Assembly (NCBI GenBank): GCA_030674185.1
Contig: CM060315.1
Span: forward strand, 87,560,079-87,624,078
DNA length: 64,000 nucleotides
Origin: Monoplex corrugatus
Lineage: Eukaryota > Mollusca > Gastropoda > Littorinimorpha > Ranellidae
Direction: 5' to 3'
Positions within the stretch are counted from its first letter, which is position 1; the number at the start of each line of letters is the position of its first letter. This document shows positions 11,645 through 22,727 of this stretch, piece by piece. The position numbers and the translations under genes were made by a program. Below the pieces are notes generated by a model. It ran no database searches. It was not told the DNA's origin and saw nothing but the letters and a program-made list of their open reading frames with translations.

Positions 11645-12747
11645 CTGAAATAGAAAAATACATGCTCAGATCATGGGAAAAGTCGGCACCTCCAAATTAA
11701 TATGCTTATTTTTAAGCCATCTATTCAATTTTTAATAAAACAAAGCACTCTACACTGTAGAACTTGGAATGAACAATAAAGAAATGGATAGAACCAACAA
11801 CATCGTTTTGTGTTTGTGGGTTGTTAATACGTGTTTTACACAAAATCTGGCGAAAAATGGCGACCGATTTGTTACACAATGACAGTACACTTCTTCAACA
11901 CAGACCAGTACTTTCATACACAACAAAGGAAAGCAACGGAGGCCTCAAATATAAAGATTTATTGTTCCTGTGCTTGTCTGTGTAGTAAACTGTTCCTGCA
12001 AACTATCTTCTGAAACATAATAGCACTCAAAAAATCAGTCTTACATGATAACGTTCGTGTCACTCAGTCTTGTCAACAACTACAGACGTCACGTTCTTAC
12101 ACAAACCCACTGACAACAAAAACAGTCATGTTTTGCATGAAAATGGAGGTGTACCATAACAGTGCATTTTGAGCAAGAAAACATCATAGTGTCGGCAAAA
12201 CAGGACTCTAGTTTTGCCAGATGAAGTTCGTGTCCACTGCGTTATGTGCGAAAGACGGTATTCGCACGCTGTAAGTGTAACAGACGCACTTTTGGTTGAA
12301 AAGTTGCTGTCTACATCATCATTTGTACTCATAGAGCTCTGACACAGCAGGTTTTGTATAAGAAAACCATGTGAAAGGGAGCATGACCTCATTTCCCGCT
12401 CGTGTCCCCACCAAAACAAATTGGTTATGAGCAGATTTTGCCAGCGACACTCAAATTTTAGACTTCTACCTACTGCTTGTCCAGCTAGAACATCACAAAG
12501 GTAAGAAATGTTTCTTCTGTGATATATAAAGGCATTTATTGGAGCTGAATTCAATGAAATACATTTTAGCACAGGAGATTACATGATCCACCAAACCAGT
12601 GTCTGACGAAGCAACAGGGTCTGTTTGTTTACGCTTTTGTGTAACTTTTCCAGCTATAATATATTTGTGGCATGGTCTGATAACGTTTTTAAATTATTGT
12701 AGTTTATTGTGCTTCGAATTTTTATATATATGCTGGTTCTAGAAATC
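11645..12747. other. PPM1G intron 1, proximal part
   Basis: No supported feature. A minus-strand open frame of 148 codons at 12126-12572 has no recognisable domain and is probably chance. On the plus strand a short frame starting near 12428 ends at a donor-like AAAG|GTAAGAAATG (12499), but it does not join in phase to the exon at 12748. Confidence 0.4.
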
Positions 12748-12861
12748 ATGTGTAAAGTCAATCATCTAAAATTTCTGATGCGCATAAAGAAGACAGTACA
12801 TTCTTCCCAGTTTAACATCCTGCCTGTAGCTGCAGCTAAAAGAAAGATTTTTGTTGAAGTG
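12748..12861 (+). CDS. Small nested plus-strand gene, exon a
   Basis: ATG at 12748 followed by 38 codons to a strong donor GTG|GTAAGTTTC. The peptide includes SSQFNILPVAAAKRKIFVEV, which looks like real protein. It joins in phase 0 to the exon at 13254. The upstream extent is uncertain: a CTAG at 12739-12742 could be an acceptor, so the ATG may be internal. It lies inside PPM1G intron 1 on the opposite strand. Family not recognised; it may be the remnant of a transposon-encoded protein. Confidence 0.42.
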
Positions 12862-13253
12862 GTAAGTTTCAATTAAGCTGATTAATGCACAGTACAGCAC
12901 TGTAAAGATGGATCATTCCACAAAGAGTTTTTCCAGTTAATTAACAGTACCTAAATTTCAGACAACTGTTGCATGCAGTCCCTGATAATGAATGATATTG
13001 CTTAACTCATTTGCTCCCAATTCATTCTTCCTCAGTCATTACATGCATTCCCATTAACAAGTCTTTATTTTTAACAACAGTGCTTGTACTGTCTACATTT
13101 AAACTCTTCTACATCTCACTTGTGGGTCAATAGTAATTTATCTGTTGGCAATATTGGAATTAATGTATTTGATCTCTATTCCCAAGGTAGGAAATAAACA
13201 ACACTATAATAACAGATTAAGGTTTGAGTTAGCGTTCTATGCATTTGTTCCAG

Positions 13254-13361
13254 ATTGACAAGCTGGAGGATGAAGGTGTCGTGGTCCGATTTCTCAAGCA
13301 TGTTGGAAGGCACTACATGTTCTCTGGACTTGATGACTCGGGAGTTGTATTCCATGAATAA
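13254..13361 (+). CDS. Small nested plus-strand gene, terminal exon b
   Basis: Acceptor TTTGTTCCAG at 13244-13253, then 35 codons and TAA at 13359-13361. The peptide IDKLEDEGVVVRFLKHVGRH continues with YMFSGLDDSGVVFHE. It is phase-compatible with 12748-12861, giving 73 residues in total. An AATAAA signal follows about 90 bases after the stop. The combination of donor, acceptor, stop and poly(A) signal in order supports a transcribed unit, but the function is unknown. Confidence 0.42.
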   Translation: MDKLEDEGVVVRFLKHVGRHYMFSGLDDSGVVFHE

Positions 13362-13449
13362 ATTGTCAAAATATGTTTGTTCCAAGAAGAGATTCAAGAG
13401 GCAGACATTTTTTTTAATTAAAAAAAATATGCTGCCAACATGAATGATC

Positions 13450-13455
13450 AATAAA
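13450..13455 (+). terminator. Poly(A) signal AATAAA for nested unit
   Basis: AATAAA lies 89 bases downstream of the TAA at 13359-13361, at the usual distance for a short 3' UTR. Confidence 0.4.
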
Positions 13456-13703
13456 ATATGATGAAACTGTAATAGTGTAGTCTGAGTTTTTGTGGATATA
13501 TTGAAATTCTGTCTTGGTGTCCCCGTTATGCGCAAAAGATAAAATTCAATATTTAGTTGTACAGGGAATTACTGGTAAACATTTTTAAGACAATTTACAT
13601 TGCCATAGCTAACGCTTTTCAGTGCATATGCTAGTCTCAGTGCAAACTAGTTGCTAGAAAGGTCTTAGTGAGTTTGACAAAGATGAAAACAAGTACAACT
13701 ACT

Positions 13704-13892
13704 CTTCTGCGCATAACAGTGTCCCCTTCAATAAACATTTATAATTTCTTAATTTTACCGAAGTCAAAAGTTAATGATATATCCATACACTGATACAGGT
13801 CTCTAGATTCTTACTGTAAACTTGTTTCTTTCAAACAAATTTAATTAGTGCTTTAAAAACACAATAACGGGACACATTGTTATGAGCAGAAG
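13704..13892. repeat. Inverted-repeat pair (MITE-like) with CTTCTGCGCATAAC ends
   Basis: CTTCTGCGCATAACAGTGTC at 13704-13723 is mirrored by GGGACACATTGTTATGAGCA then GAAG ending at 13892. These are inverted repeats of about 23 bp with a few mismatches. A third related motif, GTGTCCCCGTTATGCGCA (13518-13535), and a fourth, GATGCGCATAAAG (12778-12790), lie nearby. No convincing target duplication. Confidence 0.4.
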
Positions 13893-14674
13893 AATTTGTG
13901 GTCACCAACAGAGGAAGCCCATAAAAAGTCTGGAATCAGTTTTTCTTTCTTGCTATTTCACCTTCTTGCATCCTACAGACACTAAACAAGACTATACCAC
14001 TTACTGACAATACAATATCTTTTATTTTAATTTTGGCCATGTGTGTAACACTTTATGTACTCATGATCTGAGCTGTTCACATATATTCCATGGAGTTTTC
14101 TTGGTACTATCTGTGTAAGTGGCAGAATTACTGCTCTTTCTTTGAGTACAACAGCAATCTATCTTATATTGTCATTCTAACGCCATGTTGCTGAAATAGT
14201 TCCATGAATTGTGTTAACTGGACTTATTAATATATTATATCATGTAATTTCCATGTCAATATCTACATCAAAAAAGATTCTTATTTTGGGATCCCTTTTA
14301 TAAATAGTATTAGGCCTAGGCCTATAAATTTATAAATTATTCTTGTATTTTGGCCTATAGGCTGTTGTGTTCTCCCAAAAGCTACAGTAAGTAATACTTT
14401 AAATATGAATGCTTATGATAGCCTATTATAATATATTTATGAGCATTCATATTCAATGCATTAGGCCTAGTTAAATTTAGCTATGGATCAAACACACTTG
14501 CAACCACAACTTCTGTCCATGAGCTGTTTTCAAAACCAAGTGTGTGACTGTGTGTCTGAGAGAGAGAGAGAGAACGAGAGAGAGAGGGGGGGAGACTGTG
14601 CATTTATATAAGCCCACTGTAGTACTGATTACTTACATGTACACACGTATAGGTCTGTCTGTGTTTCATGTATA
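13893..14674. other. Intronic stretch, nothing recognised
   Basis: A/T-rich, with a short GA tract at 14557-14587. No exon or element can be supported. Confidence 0.5.
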
Positions 14675-14905
14675 AATAAGTTTGCAGAGGCTGAGCAATG
14701 CCAGGTTGTGGGTTCGAATCCAAGAGTGCGCAACATTAAAACTGGCCTATAGTCCCATCTTAACATCATAGGTGTTCTGATAGGATTTGGCAAGTCCCCA
14801 TTCCCCCACTTCCCTGGGATGGTTATAAAAAAAAAATCCCCGTAGGCTATATCACCTGAGGTGGATGCTAATGTGAAAACTGAACCAAATCAATCAACCA
14901 AGCAA
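14675..14905 (+). mobile_element. tRNA-derived SINE-like repeat, copy 1
   Basis: A Pol III B-box-like GGTTCGAATCC lies at 14712-14722. It is followed by a body with TTCCCTGGGATGGTTATAAA, TATCACCTGAGGTGGATGCT and a tail ending CAAATCAATCAACC. The second half recurs at 16762-16862, showing that it is a dispersed family. Confidence 0.6.
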
Positions 14906-15434
14906 GCAACGCCAACTAAAACGATTATTGTTTTGACCATACGTTTCCAATTTCAAATGTGATCGTTTAGAAACTCAACTTATCGGTCGTAATGACTCAA
15001 TCACGAGTCATGAGACCTGTTTAGGCTGTTGCTTTCGAATACTGGGCCACTACTGAATCAAACAAGTTCACAGATTGATGTGAATTACTGTTTTGCCAAA
15101 AGTTACAATTACACTAGTTTGCTAGAATTCTACGCCAATAAAATGTTACACACTTTGCCGTCCAACTCGAGGAATTTCAACTCCCATCCTCGAGCAGTCT
15201 ACTTTCTAGACATCGAGAAGTGAGAAACGACTGCATTCTTTAGTCTTAGGTAGGCGGCTAAATAACTGCTTCAAATAGTGTAACAACCGTTCAAAACAAC
15301 TTTCATCGTTAATATACATTCATCTGTTAATGAAGTTCTCCTTTTCACACAATATAAAACATAAATATGCACAAGGAAATGAGAAATTTTACAGCATCGA
15401 GTACTCGACGTGAGAAAAAAAATGGCCGCTGTAC

Positions 15435-15545
15435 CTCTTGACTTATCCGCCATCCTTGCATTGACGAAGCACCATAGGTAAATGCTGCACAACATTCATC
15501 ACTTGAAATTTTGTCTGTTACTGGAGATGAAAGATAAGCACCCAT
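15435..15545 (-). CDS. PPM1G: PPM1G-like protein phosphatase, exon 1 with start codon
   Basis: ATG at 15545 begins MGAYLSSPVTDKISSDECCA, then AFTYGASSMQGWRISQE, with donor GAG|GTACAG after 37 codons. Vertebrate PPM1G starts MGAYLSQPNT and has YGFSAMQGWRVSMED at the matching place. The Gly at position 2 followed by a small-residue context is compatible with N-myristoylation. An ATG further upstream in the same frame (MLSEVYILPSVN...) is rejected, because the family starts at MGAYLS. Exon 2 continues with DAHNC, completing the conserved ED motif across the junction. Confidence 0.95.
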
Positions 15546-15720
15546 GTTAACTGAAGGAAGGATATAAACTTCGGATAACACAGCTCATAACAAAGACGTA
15601 AACATCACTGCACGTGTATGAATCCCCCGTTCGCGGGTTGTACATTCAGTCACGTGACAGTCATACCGCACTGACAGGAAGTTCTAGCGTCTCTTAAAAA
15701 TTGAGAGGAAAAAAAATTAG
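15546..15720 (-). promoter_or_regulatory. Probable PPM1G promoter region
   Basis: Immediately upstream of the PPM1G start on the minus strand are two CACGTG E-boxes (15611-15616, and 15651-15656 within TCACGTGAC) and an ETS-like AGGAAGT (15676-15682). No TATA box was seen. The arrangement is typical of a housekeeping promoter; the assignment is by position and motifs only. Confidence 0.4.
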
Positions 15721-15917
15721 CAGCATGAGCCGAATTTACTAATGTAACATCTGCTTCTACAGCATGTAATATATTTTTGCAGTTTCCAAGTCAATCCGCT
15801 TCGCCCTAAAAACCAGTTAGAATCAAGGTCAATATTGACGTCCAATCATGTTTGTGTATGTTTGTCTCTACTTACAACCTAACAACGTCTTGAGGGTATG
15901 TGTGTCACTGTGAGTGT

Positions 15918-15921
15918 ATGT

Positions 15922-15957
<36 letters not shown>

Positions 15958-16739
15958 GGTGTGTGTGTGTGTGTGTGTGTGTGTTACTTGTAAGCCTATA
16001 CACGTATGTAACACTTATAAATTGTATAGCTGTGTAAAATAGATACTTGTATAAATTCATCAAATGATTTTTTAACACATTTTTCATACATTTTTCTTCA
16101 TTATGTATTCTGTTAACCTGTGGTATTGTTACCTATTTCTGATTTCATGTTATTATGTTTTTATTCTTTTCTATTCTTTTATGTTTACACTACTTTAATA
16201 TCTATGTTTATACTATACTAATATATATATAGATTCAGTACCCCACCTCCCTCCCATGTATATGTATCTGTATGTATATGTTTTTGTTTGTATCTTCATA
16301 TGTGTATGTGTGTGTGTGCATGTACGTATGTGTATGTTCATGTGAATGTGTGTGTGTGAAAGACTGTATTTATCAAATTATATGTATATTTATATATTTC
16401 TTAAATGTACTTCAGTGTTACTACTACCTCACCGATTTCATGTATGATCTGTTGTTATCATATGAACTGACCATATTGCATTCATTTTGTATCCTACTAT
16501 ATTTATATTTCCGTATATGATATGGATATGGAGAGCAACCACCCCACCCCCATCCTTTTTCCAGCCTCTCTTTATGTGTGTGTTATTTTGTTCTTATGGT
16601 TGTTGTTGTTTTTTTTCTTATGATTGTTTCTTTGTTTTCTTTTTCTTTTTTTTTAAATGCAACAAACATGTCTTAGACGAGGACCGTTTGTACTGTACGA
16701 ATGGAATTATTATTATTGTTGTTAATTATTACAGCCATG
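15918..16739. other. (TG)n microsatellite then AT-rich intergenic sequence
   Basis: (TG)n at 15925-15981 with a TAGGG interruption. After that comes T-rich and TATG-rich low-complexity sequence to about 16740. No gene supported. Confidence 0.6.
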
Positions 16740-16862
16740 ATGATGGTGTATGCATAATATCAGACAAGTCCTTCTTCCCCCTTTTTCCTGGGCTGTTATC
16801 ACATTCGACCGTATCACCTGAGGTGAGTGCTGATGTAAAAATGAACCAGATCAATCAATCAG
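16740..16862 (+). mobile_element. SINE-like repeat, copy 2 (3' half)
   Basis: Shares with copy 1 (14675-14905) the TTTTTCCTGGGCTG segment, TATCACCTGAGGTGAGTGCT and the AACCAGATCAATCAATCAG tail. The tRNA-like head is missing or diverged. Confidence 0.55.
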
Positions 16863-16914
16863 TGGATTTTTACTGAATTTTGGTCAAAGGAGTGGACTGT
16901 TATCATTATCATTA

Positions 16915-17475
16915 TTGTTTAAAGCCTAGTCAACTGCACAGAGCCAGTCAGGGCTATGACATTGCAAAACAAACGTAGTACTTCGTTTACCCTATTAAAG
17001 AAAATGGAAAAGAAACTTAAGTACATATGCATTCACACACATGATCTAAGGATATACCTCTGTTGACTATTTCACCCAATTTATCACCAGGGGATTTGAA
17101 AAATATGGATGAATACAAATTTAAGTATAACAAAGGGTTTATAAAAAATAAAATGAATATGAATATAAGCATAACAAAAATACACTAAAAACATGTTATT
17201 TTTGTTTAAAACCCAGCCAACTGTGTAGAGCCATATCAGGGCTATAACCATTTCAAAACCTTCACAATATTCCAACAGGAAAAAAAAGGAAAAGAAAATC
17301 AAGTATGCATACCAAAGCATTCATGCACATAATGTAAGGATATGCCCCTGGCGTTGACCACTCCGTCCAATTTATTGCACAAGGGATTTAAAAACATACC
17401 TGAATACAAATTTAAACATAACTAAGGACACTAAAACATACATAAAAGTGCACCTAAATTACGTAAAATTTCTTC
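16915..17475 (+). repeat. Dispersed repeat family R1, two tandem partial copies
   Basis: Two consecutive copies, starting near 16917 and 17203. Each begins with GTTTAAAGCC(T/A)AG-type sequence, then ACTGCACAGAGCC..CAGGGCTAT. Both continue with a segment on AATTTATCACCAGGGGATTT and AATACAAATTTAA. Related copies lie at 20126-20640, 36526-37085 and 51612-52180. The coding potential is not convincing on either strand. Confidence 0.6.
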
Positions 17476-20125
17476 CGCTTATCTCATTTCAAACTGGAAC
17501 AGTGACCACAATCCTGTAATGAGAAGATTAAGGCTGAAACTAAAGAAAAGAAAACAGACCAAAAATAACATCAAACTAAATCTTGGACACTTAAACTTAA
17601 AGACTGATGAAAAGACTTGTGAAAAATTTAACGTACATGTTCAAAACAAATTCAGTGCTCTGGAAGACGATGACAGTAAGGAACAATGGACAAAGTTGAG
17701 AAGCTTGATAAATGAAGCTTGTGAAGAAATCCCTAAAGTTGAAAGAAAGGCAAAAAAGAATTGGATGACAAAAGAAATTATAGGCTTCACGGAAGAATGG
17801 AGGAAGGAAAAGGGAAAAGAGGAAGAATACGAAAAGATAATAATAATAATAATAAATAATAATTACAATATTTATATAGCGCAAAATCTCGATAAAAATC
17901 AAATCTAAGCGCTGAACATACACTTACGCACGCGCGCACACACACACTTACACATGGCTATAAATGGGGAAAAAGAATAAAAGCAATGGAAAATTATAGA
18001 GAGCATATTATATACAAATATATATTACAATGTGATTCCCCTCCGAGTGGAGACAGGCTACAGAGGGGGGATGAGTGAGGTCAGGATTTTATGCAGAGGA
18101 GAAAAGGTGAGTTTTGAGAGCGGACTTGAAGGAGACAAAAGTAGGTTGCTGACGGACAGAGAGAGGAAGTTTGTTCCAGGAAAGTGGACCAGAAACAGAG
18201 AAGGCTCGTGGACCATAGGTATTGAGCTTGGTGCGTGGAAAGCGAAAAGTCAGAGGATCGGAGGCAGAGCGGAGGGTACGTGAGGGAACATAGATCTCAA
18301 GTAGGCTTGACAGGTAATGGGGGGCTGCGTTATTGAGGCTTTTGTAGCACATGGTGTCTAGTTTGTACTGTATGCGCTTTGATACAGGGAGCCAGTGAAG
18401 TTGGGAATCAGGAATAGGTACAATGAAGCAAAGGAAGCTTGGCTGGAAATAAAGTGCAAAGAAATAGAAGACTGACACAAAACAGATCATAAAGTCTGTA
18501 CAGAAACATTGAAGAAATTGTCCACAGAAAAAGACATGCACACCAACTGGTTGCTTAAAATCAAAAGATGGTGTGCTTACCATGGAAAAAGACAAAATAT
18601 TAGATAGATGGGGAGAGTACTCTAAAGACCTTTTTAATGATGACAGAAACGAAGAACACATTATAAGAAAGAACATTGAAGGACCACGACACCCACAATG
18701 AAAGATGAAGTTTGAGCAGCATTGAAAAAGATGAAACTGGGGAAAGCCCCAGGACCAGACAGTATTAGTACTATTACTACAGAAATGATTCAGGCCCTTG
18801 AAGAATTTGGTAGTGAAAAAATAACAGTCCTCCTAAATGAAATTTATGACACCGGAAGGTTCCCGAAGATATGTCAAAACCAATTTTCATTGCACTTCCA
18901 AAGAAAACAGGGGCTATAGAATGCAAACTCCGTTGTACAATCAGCTTGATGAGACATGTAACAAAAATCGTATTGAGAATAATCATGATGAGGACAAGGA
19001 ACAGAATCAAAAGAGAAATAGCAGAATAACAGTGTGGATTTGTTGAATGGAAAGGAACTCTTAATATGTCCTAAGAACTATCATAGAGAGGTAAGTCAAA
19101 TTGAATAAGGATTTATATTTATGCTTTGTAAGTTATACCAAGGCTTTCGATCGGGGAAGACACAAAGAATTGATCAACCAACTAGAAAGGCTCAATATTG
19201 ATGGAAAAGATCTAAGAATAATCAGGATTATGTATTGGGAACAAAGAGCAGCAATGAGAATAGAAAACGTTATAAGCTCTTTCTAAAATATCAAAAGAGG
19301 GATCAGGCAGGGTTGTGTTCTGTAACCAGATTTGTTTTCATTTTATAGCGAAACCATCATGAGAAACCTAGAAGAATGCCCTGGGATAACGAATGGAGGA
19401 AAAATAATAAACAACATTCATTACATCGATGACACCGTGTTAATTGCAGAAAATGAAAAAGACCCACAAAACCGTGTGAATATAATTGAAATAGAAAGCA
19501 AAAATAAAGAGCTGGAGCTAAATAGCAAGAAGACTGAAATCATGGTCATTAGTAAAAAACATGAAATCCCCTCAAGCAAAATAACAGCAAATGGCACAAC
19601 TTTGAGACAGGTTGATAAGTTTAAATATCTGGGAACAGTCATCTCACCAGAGGCCAAGCCAAAATAACATTCAAGAAGATGGAAAGCGTTCTTACAATAA
19701 ATGCCTATCAATTAACATCAGGAAGGGAGTTCTTGAATGTTAGATAGAACTGATACTGTTGGACGGTTGTGAGGCGTGGACAGTCAACACACAAAGTCAG
19801 AACAAAGTTGAGGCAACTGAAATGTGGTTTCTATGAAGAATGTTGAGAGTTCCATGAACAGCAAAGAAAACAAATGAGACAGTCTTGAAGGAGGCAGATA
19901 CAAGATCATTGATAAAGAAGATTAGGAAAAGACAAGCAACATTTATAGGCCATTTTATGAGGAAAGGGGAATTAGAGCACCAGGTCACAACAGGAACGCT
20001 GGAGGGAAAGAGAACACCAGGTAGACTCAGGGAGAAAATATTGGACGGACTTGCAGGGTGGCTGAGGACAGAGAGGGTGGGACAAGGGATAGATTCATAT
20101 GGAGGGCCATGGTCGCCAGTGCTTA
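17476..20125 (+). mobile_element. Degenerate non-LTR retrotransposon (endonuclease end, RT, C-terminal region)
   Basis: Plus-strand fragments occur in the right order. They are an endonuclease end (GTGACCACAATCCTGT, reading SDHNPV, then LRLKLKKRK), an RT start (KMKLGKAPGPDSISTITTEM), the RT A-box region (VSYTKAFDRGRHKELINQLE), the B-box region (IKRGIRQGCVL), the catalytic box YIDDTVLIAENE (19421 on), the thumb (NSKKTEIMVISKK, FKYLGTVIS) and a tail (IRKRQATFIGHFMRKGELEH). Many stops and frameshifts make it dead. It appears to have inserted into an R1 repeat: R1 sequence stops near 17475 and resumes near 20126. It is itself split by a LINE tail at 17838-18404. Confidence 0.85.
17838..18404 (-). 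mobile_element. 5'-truncated LINE tail inserted in another LINE
   Basis: Same family and orientation as 7318-8259. The minus-strand frame ending at 18089 reads LHWLPVSKRIQYKL...SWNKLPLSVRQQ and is nearly identical to that copy. The 3' UTR (AGCGCTTAGATTTGATTTTT) and a (ATT)n tail are at 17838-17860. It interrupts the host LINE between codons for ...EEYEKI and RNRYNEAKEAWLE. Confidence 0.85.
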
Positions 20126-20640
20126 ATACATGTACCCAATTATCAGTCCTAAGAGAAAGTATGTAAGACTTTATCAAATACGTACAGGTGAATGGACCAG
20201 CAAGGCAGAAATTGATAGGAAGAAATGACAGAAAGCAAAAGAACAAGGCAGAAACAAAGAGAGTGACAGAAAAGAGGAAATTTCTTACAATTTCCAGAAG
20301 GTGGGGATACTATTAATACTTTTGAAAGAACCCCCAGCATCCACACAGGAGGACTAAAAACATGTAAAGACTGGCCTAAATTACGTAAACTTGATTCTGC
20401 ACATCACATTTCCTTAGAGCCAAAATGTAGTTGTTATATGTACCCATTATAAGTCTTAAAGAAAGTATGTAAGGCATTATAGAATACATACAGGAGAATG
20501 GACCAGAACAGAAAAAGAAAGTTAGGAAGAAACGAAAAACAAAGAGCAAGACAGATACAAATAGGATGACAGAAAAGAGGAAATTTCTGGCACAAAATTT
20601 GGGGATACTGCTTACATTGAAAAAGCCCCCAGTGTTTCCA
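20126..20640 (+). repeat. Dispersed repeat R1: resumed copy plus second partial copy
   Basis: From 20126 the sequence CAGTCCTAAGAGAAAGTATG followed by GGTGAATGGACCAGCAAGGC continues the R1 copy interrupted by the LINE. It ends CCCCCAGCATCCACACAGG near 20350. A second, similar 3' portion runs 20370-20645, starting with CCTAAATTACGTAAACTTG. Confidence 0.6.
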
Positions 20641-20645
20641 CAGGC

Positions 20646-21777
20646 TGTGGACTGTTGGGAAGTGGTAAATGCATAAAGGCGCTGACACACAAGTTGTTTC
20701 ACCTGTTTGGACTTGTGCAGTCAGGCACGTCAGTGAGGAATGGATGGGGTGCCACACGATTCTTTTGAAATGGAAGTGAAATGTAGGTCACTGCCAGTTT
20801 CACTGCTTTGTTTTGTCAGGCACCCAAAGCAAAGGCAAACAAAGCAAATATTGCCTTCTCACAGTCATTAATTTTGCTTTGGCTTTTCCTAAGGACATCA
20901 TTAACTTGATACAACTTTACCTCATAATTTGAATCAGCAAAACTTTATACAACATTACCACATAATTTGAATCAGCAAATTTCGCAGCTTTACTAGAAGA
21001 CACCATCTGTTTCAAAAGGTCAGGTTAAACCTAATGCCTGGGGCCGTTTGAGACACGTTTACTATGACAGATGATCCGTTTTGGGGCCGTTTTACCCCGT
21101 CCTCTAAAATGTAAGGTCGAAACTGCTTGTATGTTTTTTAGTTTGCAAGGTAAAAAGAGCAGGTCATGGTTTCACAGATCAGGACAGTGTGAAAAAAGCA
21201 CTTTTTGAGGAATAAGTGAACAGCACTTTTTCAAGGATTCCAAATAGATCTGTTTTTCAAAGTCACAGTCTACCATTGTCCTTGATGCTTGTCAAGTTTT
21301 ATTTCAACCAAAACTTCAAGGCTACAGCGATTTGAGATGTAGGCCTACAAAATCTGGAATTTGTGTGATGACTTTTGGTATAAAATGGGAGATTGTGAGG
21401 ATGGTTTGACCATCTTGTTTTTAAGTCTGGCAAACTGTGAAAATTTTGCCATTCTGTGGAGTTAATGTGCAGTCTTGTGTACATTGTTCCTGTAGACATG
21501 TGTCTACATTTCATTACAGTGTTTTCTTGCATGTGTGTTTGTACTCAGTTGAAGATCAGAGGATGAAACCAGTAGGTATTTCATCTACATGTGAGTTGGC
21601 GTAAACAGTATTGAAGTCCTAAATCTTCAGTTAGACCAAAATCATCCAAATTACACTTAGCACAAATTCCAAATAACCCAAACAGGAAGAGAAATGGCAC
21701 GTAGAACTATAATTATAATCATTACGGAATAGGACAGGGAATAGACAAAACTTTCTGGACATTGATTTTTTAATTGC
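20646..21777. other. Intergenic, nothing recognised
   Basis: Moderately AT-rich unique-looking sequence with no supported exon, element or tandem repeat. GGGGCCGTTTgag/GGGGCCGTTTtac occurs twice within 21041-21095. Confidence 0.4.
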
Positions 21778-21840
21778 TGTGTCTCTTTTTTTTCTGCTTC
21801 TCCCTCCCACTTCTCTTCTTTTTTTATTTTATTTGTTCCC

Positions 21841-21871
<31 letters not shown>

Positions 21872-21875
21872 CTAT

Positions 21876-21954
<79 letters not shown>

Positions 21955-22045
21955 ATATTATATATATATGTGTGTGTGTAATATAATATATATATATATA
22001 GATATTTTATATATATATTATATATATATATATATTATATATGGT
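21778..22045. repeat. Pyrimidine tract, (CT)n, long (TA)n and (TG)n
   Basis: T/C-rich tract to 21874, (TA)n at about 21880-21938, then alternating TG and TA blocks to 22042. The (TA)n tract is a likely cruciform or slippage site. Confidence 0.95.
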
Positions 22046-22290
22046 GGTGAAGCCATTCTACAAATCATTTTTTATACAAACATTATTACAAAAAATCCAC
22101 ATTTTGCACTTTTCAAAGAGTTATTCAGTGAATTTGGGTTAGCACTTACCAACATAAACAATACAAAAAAAAATAGAATGAACAGTTTAATTGGTTAAAC
22201 TGCACAGTTGAGCTTACATGTGCCTTTTGTATAATATATGTGCATTGTTCTTGCTGTAACCTCTCTTTTTTTTTTTCATTGGCACCGTCT

Positions 22291-22417
22291 TCACTCAATC
22301 CCCTCTGCAGCCTGTCTCCACTCGGAGGGGAATCACATTGTAATATATAATTGTATATAATATGCTCTCTATAATTTTCCATTGTTTTTATTCTTTCTCC
22401 CCATTTTAGCCGTTGTG

Positions 22418-22479
<62 letters not shown>

Positions 22480-22565
22480 GTGCGTACGTGCGTGGTGTGC
22501 GTGCGTGTCTGTTTTAGCGCTTAGATTTGATTTTATCAAGATTTTGCGCTATACAAATAAAATAT
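22291..22565 (+). mobile_element. LINE 3' UTR fragment, plus orientation
   Basis: This reads as the reverse complement of the 3' UTRs at 7318-7660 and 17838-18090. It contains CAGCCTGTCTCCACTCGGAG, then AATATGCTCTCTATAATTTT, a TG-rich microsatellite (22419-22500), and TTTAGCGCTTAGATTTGATT ending in ATACAAATAAAATATTGTAT. It carries no RT coding sequence. Confidence 0.8.
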
Positions 22566-22727
22566 TGTATTGATTTTTTGTCTTTGTACTTTGTTCCTTT
22601 CATGAATTGTATGTTGTGCCTTACAAAACGATGAATTAAAAACAACAACTTGACTTTGATGGTGTCTTGGAGACCAGAAATGAATTTTATGGGAACGATA
22701 CTAATGAAGCAATGTTGAGAATGTGGA

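Noticed and set aside
12126..12572. 148-codon minus-strand frame in PPM1G intron 1
   Set aside because: No recognisable domain or splice structure, and it would lie within an intron of a gene on the same strand.
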